A DNA stretch of 54,363 bases from Hyphomicrobiales bacterium (GTDB lineage: Bacteria > Pseudomonadota > Alphaproteobacteria > Rhizobiales > Beijerinckiaceae). Of this stretch, positions 24,487-31,880 are shown piece after piece. The position numbers were made by a program, and so were the translations under genes. Location: contig JAIXSM010000059.1 of NCBI GenBank assembly GCA_027484655.1, forward strand, positions 1 to 54,363, in the 5' to 3' direction. A model generated the notes under the pieces. It was not told the origin of the DNA, made no database searches, and saw only the letters and a program-made list of their open reading frames with translations. Position 1 is the first letter of the stretch, and every line of letters begins with the position of its first letter.

Positions 24487-24810
24487 TTGGCGCAGCCTGA
24501 CGCTTGGGCTGCAAGCGCCGCCAGTATAAGTCTTTGGCCCCCAAGCTGAGGCCACATATCCGCTGCCGGTCGGCGCCCGCCCTTTTTCAGAATTCGCCCG
24601 CGATCCCGATGCGCGCGGCATGAACGTCGGCGCGCGATGCCGCAAGATGAGCTTCACAATCACTTATTTCCACGCCATGTATTCGCGATAGCGCAACCAG
24701 GTCGCCTCGCCTATACTTCAGAAATCAAGTTCGTGATGCCGGTGGCTTGGACAGGCTATTGTTCAAGCTGGTTTGTTCAGATTGACCAACAAGGACTTTG
24801 AGGATTCGAA
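24487..24810. other. Gene-free stretch (324 bp)
   Basis: I see no coding frame, RNA or clear repeat here. Base composition falls below its neighbours towards the end (24650-24800). Near the end, TTGGAC at about 24747 and TTGACC at 24782 could be -35 elements for the next gene, but no matching -10 is convincing. Confidence 0.5.
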
Positions 24811-25131
24811 ATGACCGAACCTGAGAACATTGTCCTGCAATTGCTGCGCGAAATGCGCGCGGAGATGAACTCGGAATTTGCCGACGTTCGCTCGGGCGTT
24901 CAGTCTTTACGAGCAGACGTCGCCAGCGACTTGCATTCGTTGCGCGCGGATATGGCCAGCGACCTGCTGACCACCGAGAAGCGCCTGGCCGAGCAGATCG
25001 TCGGGCTGCGTCGCGCCGTCATGGAATACCATTCGTCCGCCATCGGGCATGGCGTGCTGATTAACGAGTTTGAAGAGCGTCTCCGCCGCATAGAACAGCG
25101 CCTGAACATCAATGACGGCGGATCGCACTGA
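24811..25131 (+). CDS. Hypothetical coiled-coil protein
   Basis: A 106-residue protein of unknown function. It is predicted almost wholly helical with heptads (LLREMRAEMNSEFADV, SLRADVASDLHSLRADMASDLL) and a near-duplicate 11-residue unit (SLRADVASDLH / SLRADMASDLL). No signal peptide or membrane segment. GAGG lies 10 bases before the ATG. Similar short proteins are common next to unrelated genes in alphaproteobacteria. The base composition is slightly lower in G+C than its neighbours. A tRNA and a palindromic repeat follow. Confidence 0.7.
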   Translation: MTEPENIVLQLLREMRAEMNSEFADVRSGVQSLRADVASDLHSLRADMASDLLTTEKRLAEQIVGLRRAVMEYHSSAIGHGVLINEFEERLRRIEQRLNINDGGSH

Positions 25132-25200
25132 AGGCACAGCGCTCGAGCGGAATCCGATCTGACTGTATCAGGTCGTCCGCTCTAGCTTTTTGTTTTTAAT

Positions 25201-25244
25201 GCATTTTCTTACGTCCAACCGGCATCCGCTTGGACGGAAAATGC
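25201..25244. repeat. Palindromic intergenic repeat beside tRNA-Arg
   Basis: Left arm GCATTTTC-TTA-CGTCCAA (25201-25218), right arm TTGGACG-GAAAATGC (25230-25244), with a three-base bulge. It is followed by TCTAGC, and CTCTAGC also occurs at 25180. This resembles a family of palindromes scattered through Rhizobiales genomes. It could fold in RNA downstream of the tRNA. Confidence 0.7.
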
Positions 25245-25254
25245 TCTAGCGATA

Positions 25255-25331
25255 TGGCGACCCCAGCAGGATTCGAACCTGCGACCTACTGCTTAGAAGG
25301 CAGTTGCTCTATCCGGCTGAGCTATGGGGTC
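25255..25331 (-). tRNA. tRNA-Arg (UCU)
   Basis: On the minus strand the sequence starts GACCCCATAGCTCAGCCGG and closes TGGGGTC-G-CCA, so the seven-base acceptor stem pairs and CCA is encoded. The anticodon arm is ACTGC-CTTCTAA-GCAGT, giving anticodon TCT (reads AGA). The T arm carries GGTTCGAATCC. Length is 77 with CCA. No integrase or duplicated 3' end is seen nearby, so no integrated element is supported. Confidence 0.97.
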
Positions 25332-25350
25332 AGCACTCGCGAAGCGCCCG

Positions 25351-25656
25351 TCAGTGGGTCCACTGACCGACGCGGCTGGTCTTGAAGTTATCCGAATACG
25401 CCATTGTCCGGCGCTTCGTCTCCTGCGGCTCGACCACGACGTAGGCAAGGCCCTTGCGCTCCGCGTAGGCGACTGCCTCCTCTTTCGAAGCGAAGGAGAG
25501 CTTAACCTGCGTGCGCGTGTCGCCCGAGCTGGTCCAGCCCATCAGCGGCTCGATCTCCCGCGGCTTCTCGGCCTCATGCTCCAGAAGCCAGCGCGAGGAC
25601 TTGGCCTGCCCGGACTGGGTCGCTGTTTTGGACGGCTTATAGATCTTGGCGGTCAT
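25351..25656 (-). CDS. NDUFS4-like complex I accessory protein
   Basis: A 101-residue protein of the ETC complex I subunit family (NDUFS4/AQDQ type), found in alphaproteobacteria and mitochondria. Diagnostic stretches: AKIYKPSKTATQSG, WLLEHEAEKPREIEPLMGWTSS, VKLSFASKEEAVAYAERKG and a C-terminal RKxMAYSDNFKTSR-like segment (here RTMAYSDNFKTSRVGQWTH). It joins the matrix/cytoplasmic arm of NADH:quinone oxidoreductase. It is a lone gene here, as is usual. Full length for the family. The start has no strong alternative. Confidence 0.93.
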   Translation of the reverse strand: MTAKIYKPSKTATQSGQAKSSRWLLEHEAEKPREIEPLMGWTSSGDTRTQVKLSFASKEEAVAYAERKGLAYVVVEPQETKRRTMAYSDNFKTSRVGQWTH

Positions 25657-25728
25657 GATACGGCCCGAACGGTTCCGCGTGGCGCTCTATGACGGGACAG
25701 ATAGCCCCTGTGGGGGCCAGAACGCAAG

Positions 25729-25757
25729 GCGCGGAGGCGAACTGGCCGCCTCCGCGC
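25729..25757 (-). terminator. Hairpin downstream of the metalloprotease gene
   Basis: GCGCGGAGGCG (25729-25739), seven-base loop, CGCCTCCGCGC (25747-25757): a perfect 11-bp stem between the two leftward genes. Read leftward it is followed by CTTGCGTTCT, a poor T-run. Confidence 0.55.
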
Positions 25758-25781
25758 ACCGGCAATCAGGTGGCGTCCCGC

Positions 25782-28121
25782 TCAGTAAAGCAGGAAGTCC
25801 GCGTTGGTGACGGTTCCCGTGGGGCTTGTCAGGACGGCGAACTTGATCGCCGCGCCCGCGCCAGATCCATCCGCATCATAGAACAAGGAGCCTGACCCTT
25901 GGTCATAGATGATCTTCTGCGCCGTCGTGGTCGCCGCGCCGACGGCGAAGGCGGCTGCGGACAACGTCGTCCCAGCCGAGCCCAGCCCCGTGAAGACGCT
26001 CGCCTTGAGGCGGATCGTGTCATCGACGGCATTGAAGTCGGTGATGGTGTCAACGTTCGACGCGTTGAGCACATTGCTGAAGTCGAACGTGTCGCGCCCG
26101 GCTCCGCCGGTCAGCACGTCCGAACCTGCGCCGCCGTTGAGGCGATCAGCCCCCGCCGCGCCGACGATCTGGTTGGCGAGCGTGTTGCCTGTCCCGACGA
26201 ACGCACTCGTTCCGGTGTAGACAAGGTTCTCAACCTCGGCGCCGAGCGTGTAGTTGGCCAGGTTCGTGCGGACCGTGTCGGTCCCCTGCCCGACCGACTC
26301 GAACACGCGGTCATTGGAGCTCTCGACAACGTAGGTGTCGTCGCCGAGACCTCCGTACATGATGTCCGCGCCGGCGCCGCCGTCGATATAGTCGGCGCCG
26401 CCGTTACCGTAGATCGTATCGCCGCCGCCGAAGCCGTAAATGAAGTCGCCCAGCTCGGAACCGCTCAGAACGTTGGCTCGATTTGTCCCGTTGATGGTCT
26501 GGCCATCGTCGTTGGCGATGACACCCGACGCTCGGGCGGTCCCCAGCGTCATGCCGGACGATGGGTTCGACAGCACGACCGAGAATGTCTCGTTGCTTTC
26601 GAAGGTGGTGTCTCCAGCGACAAAAACCTGGATCTTGGCCGAGGTCTGGCCGGCGGCGAACGTCAAAGTTCCTGACTGCGCGCCGGTGAAATCAGCGGCG
26701 CTCGCCGCCGTCGAGCCGGAGGACAGCGAAAGAGCCCACTGGACGCTGGCGGTGGAGGCGCTTGCCGCACTCAGAGTTACGACAAACTCATACACCTTCG
26801 AGCCCGAGCTGCCCTCGAGGATGGAGGCCGTGCTTGCCGCAATGGAGGCTACGCCGGAATAAACGGGCGGAGGCGTGCCAGCGCCGAGTTCGGACGCCGC
26901 GCGGATCACGTTATTGGAGTCAACGAAGTACTCAACGCCCGTGACCTTATCGGCGCCAGCGACTGTGCTTGAGAACGAGAACGTCATGGTCGCCGCGTCA
27001 TAAGCGATCAGCATCGCGCTCCACGCCGCATCGAAGTAGACGTAGTCCACGCCCTCGCCGCCGTCGATGGCGTCGTTTCCAGCGCCGCCGTACAACCTGT
27101 CGTTGCCAGCGTAGCCAAACAGGCTATCGTTGCCTGCTCCGCCATAGAGACTGTTGGCCAGCAGATTGCCGTAGATGATGTCCGCCGCCGATCCGCCAAC
27201 AGCGTTCTCGATGCTGCAGGTGTAGGCGATCGCAATGTTGTTCGTCATGCTGTTGCAAGACGTGAAGGCGCCCGACGCGATGTTTATGGTGCTCGACGTC
27301 GCGAAGCCGCTGAGATCAAGCGTATCAACGCCCGCGGAGTCGAAAATCGTGAGGATCGGGTTCTTGTTGTTGACGAAATTGAAGATCGAGGCGACCGAAC
27401 CGGTGATGTTGGAATTGAAGCCGTAGACCGTATCGCCCGTGCGTGTCGTGGTGTCGACGCCGTACATGGACTGGATAGCCATGATGTCATTGAGCATCGG
27501 GGTCTGGGGCGAGTAGAGGCGCCCGTCCGCGCCGACCCAGTCGGCCCATGCCACAAGCCCCTCGCCGTTTGCGCTGCCGGAGCCCCAGCTCGGTCCAAAG
27601 TAGGACATGATCGAATAGACCGTGCTGTCCTGAAAGGACGACGGCATATCCGCCGTACCGTTGTACTCGCCCATATGATCCAGGCCGAGCGCGTGGCCGA
27701 TCTCATGGACAAACGTCAAGAAGCCGTGCTGCCCTATCGTTGGTGTCATCAGGCTATTTGTGCCTGACGTCGCACCATAGGAGGAATTGAACCAAACGCT
27801 TCCCACACTGGGATAATAGGCGTGCGCGTATCCAATGCCGCTCGTCGTGTTGCCGAACTCGAGGTTCGTGGACGTATACGACGCGCCGGGCGCAACCTTG
27901 GTGATGCTGCGCGCGATGAGATCATCCCAGAGAGTGAGGGAGAGCTCCGCAGACGCTTGCTGGGCGGTCGTCAGTGCGCTGAAGCCGGTCGCCTCACCGC
28001 TGCCCGTGTACATACTGCTAGAGTTGGTGGCGAACGCGTACGTGATGGTCGCGCCGCCCCACTTGTTGCCAGAGTCGAGCTGCGCGAGGACTTGCTGGTC
28101 CGTCCAGACAGAAAGCGCCAT
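25782..28121 (-). CDS. Secreted RTX metalloprotease (serralysin-like, M10) with Calx-beta domain
   Basis: A 779-residue protein. The zinc site HEIGHALGLDH is at 139-149 and the Met-turn SIMSY at 170-174. A Peptidase_M10_C-like segment follows with nonapeptide repeats (GGAGNDSLF, GGAGNDAID). A Calx-beta domain spans about 420-530 (SILEGSSG...SNPSSGMTLGTARASGVIANDDG). A second RTX block (about 540-690: GGGDTIYGNGGADYIDGG, GGLGDDTYVV, GGAGSDVLTGGAGRDTF) precedes a terminal domain of the type that carries a type I secretion signal, ending NADFLLY. Calcium-dependent folding outside the cell is expected. The ATG at 28121 follows GGAGGAG; the upstream extension is unlikely. No type I exporter genes are nearby. 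The Asp/Gly/Ser/Thr-rich composition contrasts with its Ala/Arg-rich neighbours. Confidence 0.93.
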   Translation of the reverse strand: MALSVWTDQQVLAQLDSGNKWGGATITYAFATNSSSMYTGSGEATGFSALTTAQQASAELSLTLWDDLIARSITKVAPGASYTSTNLEFGNTTSGIGYAHAYYPSVGSVWFNSSYGATSGTNSLMTPTIGQHGFLTFVHEIGHALGLDHMGEYNGTADMPSSFQDSTVYSIMSYFGPSWGSGSANGEGLVAWADWVGADGRLYSPQTPMLNDIMAIQSMYGVDTTTRTGDTVYGFNSNITGSVASIFNFVNNKNPILTIFDSAGVDTLDLSGFATSSTINIASGAFTSCNSMTNNIAIAYTCSIENAVGGSAADIIYGNLLANSLYGGAGNDSLFGYAGNDRLYGGAGNDAIDGGEGVDYVYFDAAWSAMLIAYDAATMTFSFSSTVAGADKVTGVEYFVDSNNVIRAASELGAGTPPPVYSGVASIAASTASILEGSSGSKVYEFVVTLSAASASTASVQWALSLSSGSTAASAADFTGAQSGTLTFAAGQTSAKIQVFVAGDTTFESNETFSVVLSNPSSGMTLGTARASGVIANDDGQTINGTNRANVLSGSELGDFIYGFGGGDTIYGNGGADYIDGGAGADIMYGGLGDDTYVVESSNDRVFESVGQGTDTVRTNLANYTLGAEVENLVYTGTSAFVGTGNTLANQIVGAAGADRLNGGAGSDVLTGGAGRDTFDFSNVLNASNVDTITDFNAVDDTIRLKASVFTGLGSAGTTLSAAAFAVGAATTTAQKIIYDQGSGSLFYDADGSGAGAAIKFAVLTSPTGTVTNADFLLY

Positions 28122-28344
28122 CAGAAAACTCCTCCGCCGCATGACGCGCGGCGACACCCCATGATTGCATCAGGCAGTTCTATTCTGTCTGAAAATAGCC
28201 CAACATTCCTCATATTTTTTGTATCTTTTGCATATACATAAAGTTGACCATGACGCACTGGCGGGTTGACGTTGGGGCGTCCGCTCCTGACAATCGCCGC
28301 CGACGCTGGCCAAGACGCCAGTGCGAGGAAACGTCCGGAGTCCC

Positions 28345-28884
28345 ATGACACAATTCCGCAGGGTCGTGACAGGTCACGACGAGCACGGCCGCTCCTGCTT
28401 CATCACGGATGGCCCATCGCCGCACATTCGCTGCCGCAGCCCGGGATCAACCATCGTCCACGAGATGTGGCGCACGTCCGGTTCGCCGGCGGACAATTCA
28501 GGCTCGGCGGAAACAGCGCTTGGGCCCTACAGCCTGACGCCGGCGGAAGGCGGCAGCGCGTTCAGGGTTATCGTGTACCCGCCCGACACCCAGCGGCTCG
28601 CCGCCCTCGCCCGCGAGCGCTCCGAGGCGCACGACGACGGCAGCGGGCGCGCCAAAGCCCTCGACAAGGGGAGCCCAAGGCATCCGGGCTTTCACAAGAC
28701 GGACACCATCGACTACGCCATCGTCCTCAAGGGCGAAATCTGGGCGCTGATGGAGGAAGGCGAAACGCTCCTGAAGGCCGGCGATGTCCTCGTTCAGCGC
28801 GGGACAAACCACGCCTGGAGCAACCGCACCGAGGAGCCCGCCGTGCTCGCCTTCGTCCTGATCGACGCCAAGGCGGCGCCCTGA
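28345..28884 (+). CDS. Cupin-domain protein
   Basis: A 179-residue protein with a single C-terminal cupin. Motif 1 is FHKTDTIDYAIVLKGEIWALM and motif 2 GDVLVQRGTNHAWSN, with the His and Glu metal ligands expected for this fold. The first ~90 residues (VVTGHDEHGRSCFITDGPSP, WRTSGSPADNSG) match a common family of small cupins found next to dioxygenase or decarboxylase genes, but the reaction cannot be told. CGGAG precedes the ATG at 28345. It is divergent from the metalloprotease across 223 bases that include an AT-rich patch. Confidence 0.85.
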   Translation: MTQFRRVVTGHDEHGRSCFITDGPSPHIRCRSPGSTIVHEMWRTSGSPADNSGSAETALGPYSLTPAEGGSAFRVIVYPPDTQRLAALARERSEAHDDGSGRAKALDKGSPRHPGFHKTDTIDYAIVLKGEIWALMEEGETLLKAGDVLVQRGTNHAWSNRTEEPAVLAFVLIDAKAAP

Positions 28885-28990
28885 ACGCTCCTTCACAACG
28901 CCCTGTCTACACAGGATATCCGACAGCCCGATGAAACCATCGGGCGGCCTCTCTGTTGTGGTCGCATCGCGACGACAACGGAGATGCTCG

Positions 28991-29446
28991 ATGAAGAAGG
29001 CTCTTGTCCTGGCGGCGGCCGCCAGCGCGCTGGTCGCGGGAATGGTCGTGTCCCAACCCGCAACCGCGCAGATCGTCCACCGCCATCATCACCATGGGCT
29101 CTACGGCGGCCACAACGGCTGGGGATGGAACAACCCGGTCGCGTTCGGCGCCAGCGCCATCGTCGGCGCAGCGGTGGCGCTCGCGACGGCTCCGCTGTGG
29201 GTGGTCGCAGCCCCGTTCGGCTGTGATTACGGCGACGCATACGGCTACGATTACGGCTACGCAGAGCCCATGTACGCGCCGGCGGCGGTGGTCTACGCAG
29301 CGCCGCGGCGCGTTGTCTACACGCATCGCGTCGCGCCCCGGCGCGTTGTCTACACGCATCGCGTCGCGCCGCGTCGTGTGGTCTCGCAGCGCACGCTCGT
29401 TCGCACGGCTCCGCGCCACAGCGTGCGTCCGGTTGTCCCTCGCTGA
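28991..29446 (+). CDS. Secreted repeat-containing protein of unknown function
   Basis: A 151-residue protein with a signal peptide (MKKALVLAAAASALVAGMVVSQPATAQ), a His-rich start to the mature part (HRHHHHG), a hydrophobic stretch (VAFGASAIVGAAVALATAPLWVVAAPF) and Tyr/Asp-rich YGDAYGYDYGYAEP. The tail holds a unit RRVVYTHRVAP repeated twice plus a partial third (RRVV), encoded by a 33-bp tandem duplication at about 29307-29385. Similar His- and Tyr-rich small envelope proteins are frequent in Rhizobiales. The function is unknown; the His cluster could bind metal. The ATG at 28991 follows GGAG. Confidence 0.75.
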   Translation: MKKALVLAAAASALVAGMVVSQPATAQIVHRHHHHGLYGGHNGWGWNNPVAFGASAIVGAAVALATAPLWVVAAPFGCDYGDAYGYDYGYAEPMYAPAAVVYAAPRRVVYTHRVAPRRVVYTHRVAPRRVVSQRTLVRTAPRHSVRPVVPR

Positions 29447-29450
29447 CGGA

Positions 29451-29468
29451 GGGCGGGCTTTCCCGCCC
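29451..29468 (+). terminator. GC hairpin after the repeat protein
   Basis: GGGCGGG (29451-29457), loop CTTT, CCCGCCC (29462-29468). No T-run follows. It starts five bases after the stop codon. Confidence 0.45.
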
Positions 29469-29681
29469 CGCCGATCAGGAGCCACGGGCCTCGCAGTTTG
29501 CGGGAACGCGCAACGCAAGCTTTGCAATGAGGCTGTAGCTCAACTTTTAGACAAGACGCAAGCCGTAGTGAAATCGGTGAAAAAACCGGCTTCGATAAAA
29601 TTGCGCAGATTGGATTCAATGAAGCTCCACCGGCGGGAGGCAAGTTGACGTCACGTTCGATCACAGCACCAGGACACGACG

Positions 29682-30128
29682 ATGACCGCCACGACCGCCC
29701 GCAAGCTCGCCCTCGCAGTCGATGATGACCGCATGTTCCTCCAGAGCATGCGCATGATGCTGCGGGTCGGCGGTTTTTCGGAGGTGATGGGGGCGTCAGA
29801 CGTGGACGCCGCGCTGGCGTTGCTCGCGCGTCATCCCGTCGAGCTGATCGTCAGCGACTGGAATATGGATCCGCTCGACGGGCTGGAGTTCCTGCGCCGC
29901 GTTCGCGCTAACCCGAAGACGAAGCACATTCCGTTCATTCTGGTGACGGCGAGCCTTTCCGAAGAGGCATGGCGCGGCGCCATCGAGCTGGGCGCAACAG
30001 ACTTCCTCGTGAAGCCGTTCACCATCGACCAGCTTCACGCGTCCATGGACATCTGCCTGAACCTGGCAAAGGGCGCCGCGCCGCGTTCAAACGTGGTCGC
30101 GTTCCCCTCGCATCGCCGCGCCGGCTGA
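29682..30128 (+). CDS. Single-domain response regulator (CheY-like)
   Basis: A 148-residue receiver with no output domain: acidic DDD at 14-16, phosphoacceptor Asp59 in LIVSDWNMDPLDGLEF, Thr89 in LVTA and Lys111 in FLVKPFT. A 25-residue Ala/Arg tail follows the receiver. In alphaproteobacteria such stand-alone receivers take part in motility, cell-cycle or stress phosphorelays. No kinase lies next to it. AGGA lies before the ATG. The 235 bases upstream contain a hairpin after the previous gene and a small AT-rich stretch. Confidence 0.9.
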   Translation: MTATTARKLALAVDDDRMFLQSMRMMLRVGGFSEVMGASDVDAALALLARHPVELIVSDWNMDPLDGLEFLRRVRANPKTKHIPFILVTASLSEEAWRGAIELGATDFLVKPFTIDQLHASMDICLNLAKGAAPRSNVVAFPSHRRAG

Positions 30129-30131
30129 CGC

Positions 30132-30536
30132 TCAGAGGCCGAGCGCGGCGATTCCGGCCTTCGCGATCTGCCCGTCCTGGCTGGAATGCACGCCGGACAC
30201 GCCGACCGCGCCCACGTACTGGCCATCGACCACGACGGGCAGCCCGCCCTCCACTGTGGTGGCGCCCGGCAGACTCATCACGGCGACGCGCCCGCCCGCG
30301 ACCACCTGCTCGAACGCTGCGCTCGGCCGCTTGAACAAGATTGCGGTGCGCGCCTTCTCCTGCGCAACCAGCGACGAGGCCTTCTGCGTGCCGTCCATGC
30401 GCTCAAGGTACATCAGATGCCCGCCATCATCGACAATCGCAATGACGACGTTCCAGCCATTGGCTTGCGCCTCGGCGCGCGCGCCTGCGGCGATGGTCTT
30501 GGCGTCATCGATGGAAAGCGCAAGCTGGTTGAGCAT
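30132..30536 (-). CDS. GlcG/HbpS-family protein (DUF336)
   Basis: A 134-residue protein of the haem-binding/GlcG family: LSIDDAKTIAAGARAEAQANG, NVVIAIVDDGGHLMYLERMDG, KARTAILFKRPSA and GGLPVVVDGQYVGAVGVSG. Members form octamers and are linked with haem or cobalamin handling or glycolate metabolism, but the role is rarely proven. AGGGG precedes the ATG. It converges on the response regulator with three bases between the stops. Confidence 0.88.
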   Translation of the reverse strand: MLNQLALSIDDAKTIAAGARAEAQANGWNVVIAIVDDGGHLMYLERMDGTQKASSLVAQEKARTAILFKRPSAAFEQVVAGGRVAVMSLPGATTVEGGLPVVVDGQYVGAVGVSGVHSSQDGQIAKAGIAALGL

Positions 30537-30683
30537 GGTTCATCCCCTGCGAAACTGATCCGAGAAGTTTAGCAGCTTTTGCGCCGACTGGCAGCGCCGG
30601 GGCCGAAGCGGCGCCAACCCGTTCAGGCGTGTTCGCGCTAATCGCAAAGTCGTATAAAGCGAACTTCCAAAAGGAAGCATTCG

Positions 30684-31394
30684 ATGAATCGTCCCGTCCT
30701 GTACCTGCTCCCCGGCCTGCTGTGCGATGAAACTGTGTTTGCGGCGCAGGTCGCCGGGCTGTCAGACATCTGCGAGGTCCGTGTGCCCGCGTTCCGTGGC
30801 CTTGGATCGTTCGATGAAATGGCGGCTGCCGTCCTCGACACCGCTCCCGAGCGCTTCTCCATCGCCGGCTTTTCCATGGGCGGACGGGTCGCCTTTCGCA
30901 TTGCCGCGCTGGCGATGGGCCGCCTTGAGCGGTTCTGCGCCTTCGACACCGGCGCCGGTCCCGTTGGAGAGGGTGAGATCGAGAAGCGGCAAGCCGTGAT
31001 CGACCTCGCGTGGCGCGAAGGCATGGAGGCGCTCGCGAGGTCGTGGCTGCCGCCAATGCTCCACCCAAGCCGCCGCAGCGATCCGGCGTTCATCGCGCCC
31101 CTGACGCAGATGATCCTGCGCTCCACTGCCGAGGACCACGAGAAGCAGATCCGGGCGCTCATCAATCGGCCAGACGCCTGGCCGGTGCTGCCCACGATCA
31201 ACGTCCCCACCCTGATCGTCTGTGGACGCGAAGATGAATGGAGCCCGCCTGCTCACCACGAGGCGATGGCGGCGGCCATTCCGGGTGCGCGGCTGGTCAT
31301 CATCGAAAACAGCGGCCACTTCCTGCCCGTGGAACAGCCCGAGGCGTTCACGCGCGCCCTGCGCGAATGGATGACGACGCCCGCGCGGGCTTAG
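30684..31394 (+). CDS. Alpha/beta hydrolase
   Basis: A 236-residue hydrolase. The nucleophile is Ser64 in AGFSMGGRVA (GxSxG). The acid is likely Asp in CGREDEWSPP and the base His in NSGHFLPVEQPEAF, so the triad is complete. The oxyanion region is LLPGLLCDETVF near the N-terminus. It is cytoplasmic (no leader), and the substrate is unknown; esterase or carboxylesterase activity is the default. AAGGAAG precedes the ATG. It is a single gene running away from the GlcG-like gene. Confidence 0.88.
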   Translation: MNRPVLYLLPGLLCDETVFAAQVAGLSDICEVRVPAFRGLGSFDEMAAAVLDTAPERFSIAGFSMGGRVAFRIAALAMGRLERFCAFDTGAGPVGEGEIEKRQAVIDLAWREGMEALARSWLPPMLHPSRRSDPAFIAPLTQMILRSTAEDHEKQIRALINRPDAWPVLPTINVPTLIVCGREDEWSPPAHHEAMAAAIPGARLVIIENSGHFLPVEQPEAFTRALREWMTTPARA

Positions 31395-31410
31395 TCTCTG
31401 ATTTAAAATC

Positions 31411-31436
31411 GGAACCTCTTGCGAACAGCCAACGTT
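31411..31436 (+). promoter_or_regulatory. EcfG-type general stress promoter for the second KGG gene
   Basis: GGAAC at 31411-31415, 17 bases, CGTT at 31433-31436. This is the alphaproteobacterial general-stress (sigma EcfG) pattern. It is 83 bases before the ATG of a KGG stress protein, a typical target. Confidence 0.65.
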
Positions 31437-31518
31437 GCCCCACCGACCAGCACATGCTGGAGGCGGGGCGCGTCACGTACCGACCACGTCCGCGCCCGAT
31501 TTTCAGAAGGCATCGGAT

Positions 31519-31863
31519 ATGGCGCAAAGCGACATCAAAAGCCCCCGCCCGACGCGGGGGTTCGCGTCCATGGATCCCGCAAAGCAGCGGGAAATCGCCA
31601 GCAAGGGCGGCCGCAGCGTTCCTTCAGACAAACGCAGCTTCTCGCAGGATCGTACGCTGGCGGCCCAGGCCGGCCGCAAGGGCGGCCAGAGCGTAGCGCC
31701 GGAAAACAGATCGTTCTCGCAGGATCGTTTGCTTGCATCGAAAGCCGGGCGCAAGGGCGGCCAGAGCGTTCACGCAGAAAACCGATCTTTCTCGCGAGAC
31801 CGCGAGCTGGCCGCAGGCGCAGGCCGCAAGGGCGGCTCTTCGACGCCGTTCGAAGACTCGTGA
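31519..31863 (+). CDS. KGG-repeat general stress protein (longer paralogue)
   Basis: A 114-residue paralogue of the protein at 19298. It begins AQSDIKSPRPTRGFASMDPA and then repeats a unit of about 24 residues three and a half times (KGGxSVxxExRSFSxDRxLAAxAGR), giving four KGG motifs against two in the shorter one. The coding sequence is a clear tandem array at DNA level. Role as for other KGG proteins: stress protection, mechanism unclear. Its EcfG-like promoter is at 31411. The stop is 17 bases from the end of the convergent radical SAM gene. Confidence 0.9.
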   Translation: MAQSDIKSPRPTRGFASMDPAKQREIASKGGRSVPSDKRSFSQDRTLAAQAGRKGGQSVAPENRSFSQDRLLASKAGRKGGQSVHAENRSFSRDRELAAGAGRKGGSSTPFEDS

Positions 31864-31880
31864 CGCTGCCGGGGCCAAGA

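Noticed and set aside
25255-25331. Attachment site of an integrated element at tRNA-Arg
   Set aside because: No integrase and no duplicated tRNA 3' end is seen within the window.
31519-31863. KGG protein as a substrate peptide of the adjacent radical SAM enzyme
   Set aside because: It has no leader-like region or core cysteines, it is convergent rather than co-transcribed, and KGG proteins occur widely without such an enzyme.
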